Positions 1 to 5,716 of a stretch of 8,369 bases of DNA are shown in pieces (the first letter of the stretch is position 1; every line of letters begins with the position of its first letter). The translations under genes and the position numbers were made by a program. Below the pieces are notes generated by a model. That model was not told the origin of the DNA. It worked only from the letters and a program-made list of their open reading frames with translations, and ran no database searches. The stretch spans positions 2,958 to 11,326 of the forward strand of contig JAHEKL010000066.1 of the NCBI GenBank assembly GCA_024638345.1, given 5' to 3'. The stretch comes from Gammaproteobacteria bacterium (lineage in GTDB: Bacteria; Gemmatimonadota; Gemmatimonadetes; Longimicrobiales; Gaopeijiaceae).

Positions 1-549
1 ATCGAAGACGTGGTCCGTAGGTTCGCTGCAGCCGATTTCCTGGCGTTCGGACCCGACGCTTTGACGCCGCTCGGTGGCTATCCTGGCAATGACGACGACG
101 GCCGCGTCATGCAGGGCCAACTCGACCGCGACGCGATCATCGAGGATTTCGTGGCGGCCGCCGAGTTCCTGATGGGACATCCAGATAGCACGGGGCGTGT
201 CGGCGCCGTGGGCTTCTGCTTCGGTGGCGGCGTAGTCAACACCCTGGCGGTTCGACTCCCGAACCTCGGGGCTGGGGTCCCATTCTACGGTAGTCAGCCC
301 GCGGCCGAAGACGTGCCCAGCATTCAGGCCCCCTTGATGATCCAGTACGCCGGTTTGGACGACCGTATCAACGAGGGTTGGCCGGCGTACGAGGCGGCCC
401 TACGCGCCAACGGGAAGACCTACTCGATGCACATGTACGCGGGAGTGAACCACGGCTTCCACAACGACACGACGCCTCGCTACGACGAAGAGGCGGCGAT
501 GCTCGCGCAGACCAGGACGATCGCCTTCTTCAACGAGCACCTTCGGTAG
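1..549 (+). CDS. Dienelactone hydrolase family protein (5' end outside window)
   Basis: This is an alpha/beta-hydrolase of the dienelactone hydrolase (DLH) family. Characterised members hydrolyse carboxymethylenebutenolide or similar esters and lactones, usually in the cytoplasm. The frame is open from base 1, so the beginning is missing; a GTG at base 10 is in frame but lies inside the domain and is not a convincing start. Counting the first codon as 1, the nucleophile elbow G-F-C-F-G-G has Cys73. The Asp of the triad is probably Asp121 in GLDDRIN, and the His is His151 in VNHGFHND. Cys rather than Ser as nucleophile is the DLH hallmark. The 182 visible codons cover most of the roughly 230-250-residue family length, so about 50-80 residues are missing. 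It ends CGG-TAG and converges on the DksA-like gene 23 bases further on. The substrate cannot be told from sequence. Confidence 0.9.
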   Translation: MEDVVRRFAAADFLAFGPDALTPLGGYPGNDDDGRVMQGQLDRDAIIEDFVAAAEFLMGHPDSTGRVGAVGFCFGGGVVNTLAVRLPNLGAGVPFYGSQPAAEDVPSIQAPLMIQYAGLDDRINEGWPAYEAALRANGKTYSMHMYAGVNHGFHNDTTPRYDEEAAMLAQTRTIAFFNEHLR

Positions 550-578
550 GAGCCAGCCGGGGCAGGAGCCTTCTACCG
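544..578. other. Inverted repeat spanning both convergent stop codons
   Basis: CGGTAGGAG (544-552) can pair with CTTCTACCG (570-578): nine pairs, one of them G-U, around a 17-base loop. The arms contain the CGG-TAG ends of both convergent genes. It could act as a weak bidirectional terminator or RNA 3'-end stabiliser. No T-run follows on either strand, so it is not a canonical intrinsic terminator. Part of the symmetry comes simply from both genes ending Arg(CGG)-TAG. Confidence 0.3.
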
Positions 579-899
579 AGCGCACTTCGCGCAGATCGGC
601 GTGGTCGGCAGGAGTTCCAACCGACCCGGCTCAATCGTCTTTCCGCACGATTGGCAGGTGTCGTACGTCCCCAGCTCGATTCGCGTGATCGCTTTCTGAA
701 GCGAAGCGATCCGTTGACGCGATCTGGTTTCGAGTGCTTCGAGCACCTCGTCGTTTTCCAAGAACTGGGCCAGATCGGACCAATCCTTGGGGAGCGTTCG
801 GTCCTCGTTCCGAAGATGGCTTGTCAGCCGGGAGTTGGTGGCGAGGAGCTCCCTGAGATCCTCTTCGAATTGCGCGCGCAGCTTGTCGTTTCCGGCCAC
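573..899 (-). CDS. DksA/TraR-family C4 zinc-finger protein
   Basis: This is a small DksA/TraR-type protein of 108 residues from the GTG start chosen here. Family members insert a coiled coil into the RNA polymerase secondary channel and adjust initiation, often with ppGpp. A charged helical N-terminal half leads to a D-x-x-D-x-A motif (Asp39, Asp42, Ala44 in DWSDLA), which matches the coiled-coil tip motif of E. coli DksA. A C4 zinc finger follows: Cys82, Cys85, Cys103, Cys106 (CQSC...CAKC). E. coli DksA is about 150 residues, so this is a short member. I chose the GTG at 899-897 because GGAGAAGG lies just upstream with ideal spacing, right after the stop of the preceding gene. An ATG at 935 would add 12 residues (MDDDPL plus an Arg run) and overlap that gene by 19 bases. 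It follows the DUF4159 gene closely and is probably co-transcribed with it. Confidence 0.88.
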   Translation of the reverse strand: MAGNDKLRAQFEEDLRELLATNSRLTSHLRNEDRTLPKDWSDLAQFLENDEVLEALETRSRQRIASLQKAITRIELGTYDTCQSCGKTIEPGRLELLPTTPICAKCAR

Positions 900-902
900 T
901 TG

Positions 903-910
903 CCTTCTCC
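903..910 (-). promoter_or_regulatory. Strong ribosome binding site that decides the DksA-like start
   Basis: On the minus strand GGAGAAGG is followed by CAA and then GTG (899). The distance from GGAG to the start codon is seven bases. It sits between the TGA of the DUF4159 gene (919-917) and the GTG, which favours the 899 start over the overlapping ATG at 935. Confidence 0.65.
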
Positions 911-916
911 GTCGCC

Positions 917-1753
917 TCAGTGGGTCATCATCCATACGACCACATTCACGCCGACCGCGTAGGCGTCCGGAGAGAACTGGTAGAAGAACTGCGGGTCTTC
1001 GCCCTCCCGCTCCCAGCCGTCCGCGATGTCCGTGTTGTGGGTGATCAATACCATGATTCGCCCATCATCGTCCAGAATCGCGCGTATGTGAGGCTGACGG
1101 CTCTCGAAGCCACGCTCACTCGTGCCCCCGCCGGTTCGCCTCCAGTGCTGGATCGAGGGAATCTGGGGCAACCGCTGGACGTCGTAAACGATCTCGAAGA
1201 GGGGATGCTCGATCGGCAGGTCGACGATCTGGCGATCTGGAAAGACCATAGCCATCTGTTTCGCCCACTGGTTCCAGGCGGCATTTCCCCAGAAATCGTC
1301 GACCCACAGAAATCCGCCTTTGTCGAAGTACTCGCGAAGGGCTCGGGCCTCCTCGCCGTCGAAGCCCGTGACCCCCACGTGTGACGCGAACAGGAACGGA
1401 CACTCGAACAGCTCGGGGTCGGTCGCGCGCACGATGGCGAAACCGGGCTCGCCGTGCTCCCATCCGCTCACGGGCGTAGGGGTCAGCTGGGAGAGTCGAG
1501 TCGTGAGGTTTCGCTCTGCTTGAGGGAAGTCCGTATCCCAGCTGGAACCCCCCGGTTCTCGTCGGACCTCGACGAAGGCCAGCCTGCAGAACGTGAATCC
1601 ACCGGGTCGGTCGGGAAGACCGTCGCCGAGCCGCACACGGGTCCCGTACCGACGGAAGCGCTGCGCCTCGGCGGATTCGGGCGCAGCGAACACGCCCGTG
1701 AGGACGAGAACCAGGACCATGGGTCCGACGCGCAAAACCGGTCGAGGTATCAA
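917..1753 (-). CDS. Secreted DUF4159 domain protein
   Basis: This is a DUF4159-family protein, 278 residues from the TTG start used here. The family is related to glutamine-amidotransferase-like folds and is common in Gram-negative bacteria, but its function is not known. Visible hallmarks are an early W-x-TDFP-x-A-x-x-N segment with RL-x-x-LT, a G-F-LWVDDFW block, and HPLFEIVYDVQRLPQIP followed by a DDGRIMVLITHN-x-D-x-x-DGWE segment near the C-terminus. A signal peptide is likely: hydrophobic MVLVLVLTGVF and then AESAEA-type residues, with cleavage near AEA|Q around residue 30. The start is uncertain. The first in-frame ATG (1720) gives a signal peptide without a positive N-region. The TTG at 1753 adds three arginines. 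A CTG at 1786 follows a GGAGG with good spacing. Longer reading to 1993 would run into the preceding gene and is not supported. It lies between the propeller gene and the DksA-like gene on the same strand. Confidence 0.82.
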   Translation of the reverse strand: MIPRPVLRVGPMVLVLVLTGVFAAPESAEAQRFRRYGTRVRLGDGLPDRPGGFTFCRLAFVEVRREPGGSSWDTDFPQAERNLTTRLSQLTPTPVSGWEHGEPGFAIVRATDPELFECPFLFASHVGVTGFDGEEARALREYFDKGGFLWVDDFWGNAAWNQWAKQMAMVFPDRQIVDLPIEHPLFEIVYDVQRLPQIPSIQHWRRTGGGTSERGFESRQPHIRAILDDDGRIMVLITHNTDIADGWEREGEDPQFFYQFSPDAYAVGVNVVVWMMTH

Positions 1754-1839
1754 CCTTGGGCTCGTGTGCGAGTCACGGATGCCCAGTGTACCCCTCCGAG
1801 CCGATCGAGAGCCGCCCAGGTCCGAGCCAGCGCTCGACG

Positions 1840-2892
1840 CTATGGACGGACCCGGACATACTTCCGAAGCTCTCTTGGACGGGGCTCTCCCCCATACATG
1901 TTCCCGTCGGCATCGACTGCCACGAATTCGGCTCCGTTCCCGGAGGGGTCTCGGGGATCGGCCCAGGGGAAGCGGATGAATTCCTGCACCCACCCGGTCT
2001 CGATCTCTCCGATCCGAATCCCCATCTCGTACCCGGGGTTCTGGAGGTCATCCGATTCGGAGTCAGCCACGTAGATACGGTCGTTGGAGTCGAATGCGAT
2101 TCCGCTGGGACGTCCGAACTGCGTCCAGCTGGCGAGGTGGTTTCCTTGCTGATCGAAGAGCTGGACTCGGCTGTTGCTTCGATCCCCTACGAAGACACGT
2201 CCGCTGGAGTCGATGTCGATCGCATGGAGAGCCCGGAACTCGCTCGGAGCGTATCCGGTCTTGCCCCACGACATGATGAAGTCGCCGTTGCGGTCGTACT
2301 TCATGACGCGATTGTTGCCGTCGTTGTTGTGTCCATCCGCGATGAAGATGTCGCCGTTCTCGGCGATCGCCACGTCGGCCGGGGAGGTGAAATGGTTCGG
2401 GCTGTTCCCAGGGGTGCCCGCCGTGCCCAGTCTCATCAGCACGTCACCCGTCGGGCTGAACTTGATCACCTGATGGCCTCGCGGGTCACCGGCCGGGATG
2501 TTGGCGTTGCTGACTGCGTCGGTCACCCAGACGTTTCCGTCTTCGTCCACGTCGATGCCGTGGGGCCAGATGAACATGCCACCGCCGAAGCTCTCCACCG
2601 CGTTGCCCGCGGGGTCGAACTTGACCACCGGGTCCAGATCCGAGTCCAGACACTCGGTGCCGAAACGATCTCCTCCCGCATCGCAGCGGATGATGGCCCA
2701 GATGTGCCGGCCATCGGGGTCGATCGTGACCTTGCCTACCGCACCCATCTCCCGACCGCCGGGCAGCTTCGCCCAACCGTCGACGATCGCGTACGCGTTC
2801 GACGAGTTCTGTGCAAGAAGGGGCCCGGACATGACCCCGAGGGCGATGCCCAATAGGGCGACGATCCATGTGAGCCGTCTGGGAATCGACAT
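1840..2892 (-). CDS. Secreted NHL-repeat six-bladed propeller, amidating-lyase-like
   Basis: This is a 350-residue beta-propeller protein of the NHL / peptidyl-alpha-hydroxyglycine alpha-amidating lyase (PAL)-like type. It has a signal peptide (RR, then a hydrophobic stretch, with cleavage near LLAQ at 27-28). Repeating blade motifs of the form hxIDxDGxhaVaD are seen near 112-125 (GIDVDEDGNVWVTD), 173-186 (DVAIAENGDIFIAD), 224-237 (AIDIDSSGRVFVGD), 264-277 and 323-336. The segment HFTSPADVAIA...IADG-H188-NN...NRVMKYD and the DR-SNSRVQLFD at 237-247 resemble PAL. His111, His188 and His223 are candidate metal or active-site residues. By eye, the Tyr usual in the DGY-x-N motif of PAL is His188 here, so lyase activity is uncertain; it may be a binding propeller. 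The ATG at 2892 is preceded by GAGG with seven-base spacing. It is the second gene of the minus-strand run after the porin. Confidence 0.87.
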   Translation of the reverse strand: MSIPRRLTWIVALLGIALGVMSGPLLAQNSSNAYAIVDGWAKLPGGREMGAVGKVTIDPDGRHIWAIIRCDAGGDRFGTECLDSDLDPVVKFDPAGNAVESFGGGMFIWPHGIDVDEDGNVWVTDAVSNANIPAGDPRGHQVIKFSPTGDVLMRLGTAGTPGNSPNHFTSPADVAIAENGDIFIADGHNNDGNNRVMKYDRNGDFIMSWGKTGYAPSEFRALHAIDIDSSGRVFVGDRSNSRVQLFDQQGNHLASWTQFGRPSGIAFDSNDRIYVADSESDDLQNPGYEMGIRIGEIETGWVQEFIRFPWADPRDPSGNGAEFVAVDADGNMYGGEPRPRELRKYVRVRP

Positions 2893-2962
2893 GATCTTAC
2901 CTCGCTTCGACGTGGCTGGGATGCCGAGAAGGCGTCTCGCGGGCGGGAAAGAGGCCGGCCGC

Positions 2963-2984
2963 GTGAGAGATTCCGATCTCTCGC
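2963..2984 (-). terminator. Short stem-loop in the porin-propeller gap
   Basis: GAGAGAT (2965-2971) and ATCTCTC (2976-2982) are perfect inverted arms around a four-base TCCG loop. On the plus-strand reading one G-U and one G-C pair extend the stem to nine. There is no T-run immediately after it on the minus strand (the next bases are GC-rich, with a TCTTT about 15 bases on). Terminator, attenuator or mRNA stabiliser are all possible, and the assignment is weak. Confidence 0.3.
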
Positions 2985-3064
2985 TTGGGAACCGTAGGCT
3001 AGCCCGATTCGCCGGGCAAGAGCGAACGATGGCTGGACGGATCGTGGGACCAGCGGTCGTCGGT

Positions 3065-3088
3065 CGATCGAGGCCGTCGCCGAGATCG
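3065..3088 (-). other. Interrupted hairpin just after the porin stop
   Basis: Arms CGATC/GATCG (3065-3069 and 3084-3088) and GGC/GCC (3072-3074 and 3079-3081) are separated by symmetric GA mismatches around a four-base loop. It sits 13 bases past the porin stop codon on the minus strand. It lacks a T-run, so it is not a clear intrinsic terminator; it may protect the 3' end of the porin mRNA. Confidence 0.25.
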
Positions 3089-3101
3089 GAGGTCCGCTGC
3101 G

Positions 3102-4223
3102 TTACCAGCTCACCCGAAGCCCTGTGGTGAGAGAGGTGCCGGAGTAGCTTCCGCCGTCCGCAGCCGCATCGTCCATGTCGGCGATCTGAAGACCGCTCTG
3201 AAGCTTGAGCTTGTGCCCGTAGAGGAAGTAGTTCACGCCGAGGTAGATCTCGTTGTATCGATCGCCGCGCCCCGAAGTGAGGAGGTTCTCGTAGCGGGCC
3301 AAACGAATGCCGTTCGCGCCCTCGCTATTGAGGTAGGTGTGACGGCCGACGACCTGGAGCTTGGATGTGAGGTTGTAGTAGGGCATGACCATCGTTCCCC
3401 ACAAATCGCTTTGCCCGAGATAGCCCGATGCCGTCGAGACATCGGCGCGTGTACCCCAGCGAGCGTCCTCGAGCTTGAAGTTCAGGGATGCGACGTGCTG
3501 AAGCTGGCGGGTGAAGGTGTTGTTCGGGTCGGGATTCTGATAGATGTAGTTTCCGCTCAGAGTTGCTTCTTGCGTGCCCAGGAGCTCACCGAAGTCGTAG
3601 CCCAGCGAAACGAGGGAGAAGGCGCTTCCGTCGAACTCGCCGAACTCGCGGTTGCCGGAGCCAGCTGAGTAGGCTCCCACGTGATATCTCCAATTCGACA
3701 GCTCTCCGGAGAAGCTCACGCCGGGCATGTACTCCTGGGTGAACCACATGTTGTTCGTGAGATTGCTACGATCGATCGTCAGCAATTCCTTCGAAGACGT
3801 GGAGCCGTCCATCGTGAACGGCACCCCGTGCTTACCGACAGTTGCGGCGAAGCTGGCCCCGGGGCTCCACTGCACGTAGAAGTCCGTGAGGCGCACGTAG
3901 AAAGGGTCCGACTCCTGCGGATTGAACTCGGCCTCCCCGTGCACCGTGAACTGCCCGAAGAATCGAGACCTCACGCCCAGCCGCAGCCGCCGGACGTTCC
4001 ATTGGTCGCGCGAGACACCACTGTCGTTGACCCTTGCGTACTCGTACTGGAATCTTCCGCTGAAGAGAACGCTCTGGACGACAGGATTCTGATCGTTGTC
4101 GTACCATTCAGCGAACTGCCAGAGATCGTCGAAGGTCGATGTCTGAACCCGCGCGAGCAGGGGATTCGGCGAGGCCAGCCCCCACAACCCGAGGACGAGG
4201 ATCGAACAAGCAACGGGTTTCAC
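3102..4223 (-). CDS. Outer-membrane porin, phosphate-selective O/P type
   Basis: This is a 373-residue beta-barrel porin resembling the OprO/OprP (phosphate-selective porin O/P) family, which passes phosphate, polyphosphate or other anions through the outer membrane. The signal peptide has a Lys at position 2, a hydrophobic core and probable cleavage after Ala24 (PLLA|R). The mature chain shows alternating amphipathic strands rich in Tyr, Trp and Gly with short Asn/Asp/Gly turns, and no long helices. It ends TTGLRVSW; a C-terminal aromatic is the usual BAM recognition signal, though Trp is less common than Phe. Family-like stretches are RRLRLGVRSRFFGQFTVHGE near 80-100 and the VGKHGVPFT block. 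The length is close to the family norm of about 400. It starts with GTG (4223) preceded by GGGAGG at seven bases. Substrate specificity is inferred from the family only. Downstream on the same strand is the propeller gene. Confidence 0.85.
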   Translation of the reverse strand: MKPVACSILVLGLWGLASPNPLLARVQTSTFDDLWQFAEWYDNDQNPVVQSVLFSGRFQYEYARVNDSGVSRDQWNVRRLRLGVRSRFFGQFTVHGEAEFNPQESDPFYVRLTDFYVQWSPGASFAATVGKHGVPFTMDGSTSSKELLTIDRSNLTNNMWFTQEYMPGVSFSGELSNWRYHVGAYSAGSGNREFGEFDGSAFSLVSLGYDFGELLGTQEATLSGNYIYQNPDPNNTFTRQLQHVASLNFKLEDARWGTRADVSTASGYLGQSDLWGTMVMPYYNLTSKLQVVGRHTYLNSEGANGIRLARYENLLTSGRGDRYNEIYLGVNYFLYGHKLKLQSGLQIADMDDAAADGGSYSGTSLTTGLRVSW

Positions 4224-4260
4224 GTCACAGCCTCCCAGGGAGTCGTTACGTCGCTGTGAC
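4224..4260 (-). promoter_or_regulatory. Porin leader hairpin enclosing the ribosome binding site
   Basis: GCTGTGAC (4253-4260) and GTCACAGC (4224-4231) are perfect eight-base inverted arms 21 bases apart, ending directly at the GTG start of the porin. On the minus-strand mRNA the GGGAGG Shine-Dalgarno lies in the loop and the base of the 3' arm. Inside the loop CTCCC can pair with the SD GGGAG itself. Folding would hide the ribosome binding site, so translational control is possible. The same palindrome could instead be a protein-binding operator at the start of transcription. Confidence 0.45.
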
Positions 4261-4261
4261 T

Positions 4262-4314
4262 AGTATAGGGCGGATCGGTAACGTAGAGGCTTCGGTCGGT
4301 AACAGAATGGTAAA
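4262..4314 (-). promoter_or_regulatory. Putative porin promoter with Pho-box-like direct repeats
   Basis: On the minus strand TATACT (4267-4262) is a 5/6 match to a -10 box; the -35 position (GCCTCT, 4290-4285) does not match. Upstream are GTTACCGA at 4282-4275 and again at 4303-4296, 21 bases apart, and a related TTTACCAT at 4314-4307, 11 bases further. The nearest GTTACC ends nine bases before the -10. PhoB/OmpR-family activators bind direct repeats on an 11-base period that replace the -35, so this layout fits an activator-dependent promoter. A phosphate-selective-porin-like gene would suit Pho control. The repeat sequence is not the E. coli CTGTCAT consensus, so the regulator is an inference. 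Confidence 0.45.
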
Positions 4315-4347
4315 TGGTCTCTGGGGAGTTCCGGGGAGCGAGGGTCC

Positions 4348-4929
4348 ATGACGGGAGGCCGCATTCCGATCGTCGGAGTCATCGGCTCGGGAGTCGACGA
4401 GCACCTCGAGCGGGCCCGGCCGTTGGGCCGATGGCTCGCTGAATCTGGCACGCACCTCCTGACGGGCGGTGGGGCGGGGGTGATGGCGGCCGTCAGCCGA
4501 GCGTTCTATGAGACGCCCGACCGCTCCGGATCGACCATCGGGATCCTCCCATGGGACGACGATCGTCGTGAGCCGCGGGAGGGCTATCCGAACCCATGGA
4601 TCGAGATCCCGATCCTCACCCATCTGCCTCTCAGCGGCGAGCGAGGTACCGATCCGCTCTCGCGGAACCACGTCAATGTGCTCAGCGCGGACGTGATCGT
4701 GGCCCTTCCCGGAGGTTCGGGAACCGCGAGCGAGGTGTCCTTGGCACTTCGCTACGGTCGCGCGATCACGGGTTTTCTCGTGTCGCGGGAAGAGATACCG
4801 GGCATGCCGGGAGACGTCACCGTGAGGAGCGATCTGGAGGGGGTTCAGGCTTTCGTGTCCTCTGCCCTCCAGTCTCGAGGGCTCAAGGCAGTTCCACGAT
4901 CACTTGATCGGCCAAGGTCACAACGCTGA
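4348..4929 (+). CDS. LOG/SLOG-type Rossmann nucleotide-binding protein
   Basis: This 193-residue protein belongs to the LOG-like (lysine-decarboxylase-like fold, TIGR00725/SLOG) superfamily. It opens with a beta strand and glycine loop, IVGVIGSG (8-15). It then has GGGAGVMAAVSRAF starting at Gly40 and the phosphate-binding signature PGGSGTASE at 121-129. Relatives include cytokinin-riboside monophosphate phosphoribohydrolases (LOG) and molybdopterin-carrier-like proteins. The MHERK-type segment of true LOG enzymes is not obvious; SRNHVNVLSADVIVAL precedes the signature, as in TIGR00725 proteins. The enzymatic role is therefore left open. The ATG is preceded by GGGGAG and GAGGG, both usable as ribosome binding sites. 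It diverges from the porin and shares its 124-base regulatory region. Its last 47 bases overlap the 3' end of the opposite-strand lipoprotein gene. The last 15 or so residues are Arg/Ser-rich and probably disordered. Confidence 0.83.
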   Translation: MTGGRIPIVGVIGSGVDEHLERARPLGRWLAESGTHLLTGGGAGVMAAVSRAFYETPDRSGSTIGILPWDDDRREPREGYPNPWIEIPILTHLPLSGERGTDPLSRNHVNVLSADVIVALPGGSGTASEVSLALRYGRAITGFLVSREEIPGMPGDVTVRSDLEGVQAFVSSALQSRGLKAVPRSLDRPRSQR

Positions 4930-5254
4930 CCCATCGGGTCCCGGGGGGAGAGGATTCGACCTGCACCTCGTACCATATCGTGCCTGCCGTCTCGACTTTC
5001 TCGGATACGAGCACCACGGTGGACGGGGGGATGGGGCTCGTCTCGATCATCGTCATGGTCGGGTCCCCGGGATCCGGGCTGTCGGAGGACAGGGTGCTTC
5101 GCGACAGCCGGTAGCGTCGTCCAACGACCAACTCCGAAGGATCGCGAGCATCCTCGACAATGGCCGACGATTCCGGGTCGCTCGACGGTGGCTCGCTGCA
5201 ACCCGCGGCCCAGAGGGTGATGAGCAGCATCGCTGCGAGCGCGGGCCTGATCAC
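4883..5254 (-). CDS. Small putative lipoprotein with SH3-like tail
   Basis: This is a 123-residue putative lipoprotein of unknown function. The N-terminus (MIRP followed by a hydrophobic stretch) leads to AAGC with Cys19 as the probable lipidation site; the -3 residue is Ala, slightly off the usual Leu/Val/Ile. A Ser/Pro/Asp-rich linker follows (about 20-38). The rest is beta-rich and includes VVLVSEKVETAGTIWYEVQV and RWVSVVTLADQ, spaced like a bacterial SH3-type domain; this resemblance is by eye only. The start is GTG (5254), which overlaps the TGA of the HxlR gene in the four bases GTGA, so translation is probably coupled. No good independent ribosome binding site is seen. The 3' end overlaps the LOG-type gene convergently by 47 bases. 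Confidence 0.72.
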   Translation of the reverse strand: MIRPALAAMLLITLWAAGCSEPPSSDPESSAIVEDARDPSELVVGRRYRLSRSTLSSDSPDPGDPTMTMIETSPIPPSTVVLVSEKVETAGTIWYEVQVESSPPGTRWVSVVTLADQVIVELP

Positions 5255-5694
5255 TCCGGGGCGACGGTGTCCGAGGGCCTGACCGGAACCCGCGCGCTCA
5301 GACGCTGCCGGAAGTCCCGGACGACCGCTTCACGGTCTTCTCGAACCCGGCGCAGGAAGTCCTCCGTGACGGGGGTCGCTGGGTCGTGTCGGGCACCCCA
5401 GACGACGAGTTCCAGCAGTACCGGAACCAAGTCCAGTCCCGCCTCGGTCAGGGTGTATATCCGCCGTCGCCGGTCGGCTGGATCCGGGGTCTTCTCGACG
5501 ACTCCAGCCCGCTCCAAGCGATTCAGTCGGTCGGCCAGGACGTTCGTCGCGATGCCTTCGCCCGACTCCAAGAACTCGTGGAAATGTCGGCGTTTTCCGA
5601 ACACCATGTCCCGCAGGACGAGCAGGGACCAGCGGTCCCCGAAGAGATCGAGCGAGAAAGCAATGGGACAAACCGATCGCCTTTGTCTTTTCAT
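5251..5694 (-). CDS. HxlR-family winged-helix transcriptional regulator
   Basis: This is a 147-residue HxlR-type DNA-binding protein. The family signature is clear: C9-PIAFSLDLFGDRWSLLVLRDM at 9-30, FHEFLES, the recognition-helix region IATNVLADRLNRLERAGVV (48-66), and the wing DPADRRRRIYTLTEAG. HxlR proteins act as dimers, and many repress or activate adjacent genes in response to aldehydes, quinones or other electrophiles. Cys9 sits where YodB and HypR of Bacillus carry a redox-sensing Cys. The C-terminal 45 or so residues are helical and charged, longer than in the smallest family members (about 110 residues). The start is ATG at 5694; no Shine-Dalgarno is visible upstream, so it may be leaderless or weakly translated. 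It is coupled to the lipoprotein gene downstream and diverges from the DinB gene across an operator-like cluster. Confidence 0.92.
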   Translation of the reverse strand: MKRQRRSVCPIAFSLDLFGDRWSLLVLRDMVFGKRRHFHEFLESGEGIATNVLADRLNRLERAGVVEKTPDPADRRRRIYTLTEAGLDLVPVLLELVVWGARHDPATPVTEDFLRRVREDREAVVRDFRQRLSARVPVRPSDTVAPE

Positions 5695-5716
5695 GGTAAC
5701 AACTTAAACGTATACT
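5688..5716 (+). promoter_or_regulatory. Putative promoter for the DinB-M1 peptidase pair
   Basis: TTTTCA (5688-5693, 4/6 match to -35) is separated by 17 bases from TATACT (5711-5716, 5/6 match to -10). Transcription would begin near 5723, inside the first TTGCG palindrome and about 100 bases before the DinB start. A protein bound there would block initiation or clearance. The promoter overlaps the HxlR start codon on the other strand. It is a sequence match only. Confidence 0.4.

Larger units (their letters stand above)
2893..3101 (-). other. Intergenic region between porin stop and propeller gene start
   Basis: This 209-base gap has no convincing coding sequence. It holds two small hairpins, at 2963-2984 and 3065-3088, described separately. 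It also has a weak promoter-like pair on the minus strand: TTGCCC (3019-3014), a 17-base spacer, and TACGGT (2996-2991), with only 4/6 and 3/6 matches to consensus. The propeller gene could therefore have its own promoter, or be read through from the porin. The propeller ribosome binding site (GAGG) is at the left end. Confidence 0.4.

Noticed and set aside
1754..1993. Extension of the DUF4159 gene to an upstream start at 1993
   Set aside because: It would overlap the propeller gene by about 150 bases. The added residues are Arg/Ser/Gly-rich without pattern, and they would bury the signal peptide inside the protein.
1756..2856. Long plus-strand reading frame of 366 codons opposite the propeller gene
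   Set aside because: It mirrors the repeated blade codons (runs of Val, Asp and His); the minus strand codes a clear signal peptide and NHL blades.
2498..3130. Plus-strand frame crossing the porin-propeller gap
   Set aside because: It starts inside the propeller gene and ends in the porin gene, with low-complexity Ser/Pro/Arg composition and no ribosome binding site or domain; the gap is better read as non-coding.
3681..4259. Plus-strand frame opposite the porin N-terminal half
   Set aside because: It is antisense to a well-supported porin and signal peptide, and the product has no recognisable family features.
4261..4347. A separate promoter for the LOG-type gene
   Set aside because: TAGTAT (4261-4266) has only a 4/6 match and no -35 partner. 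It overlaps the better minus-strand TATACT, so I could not support a distinct plus-strand promoter.
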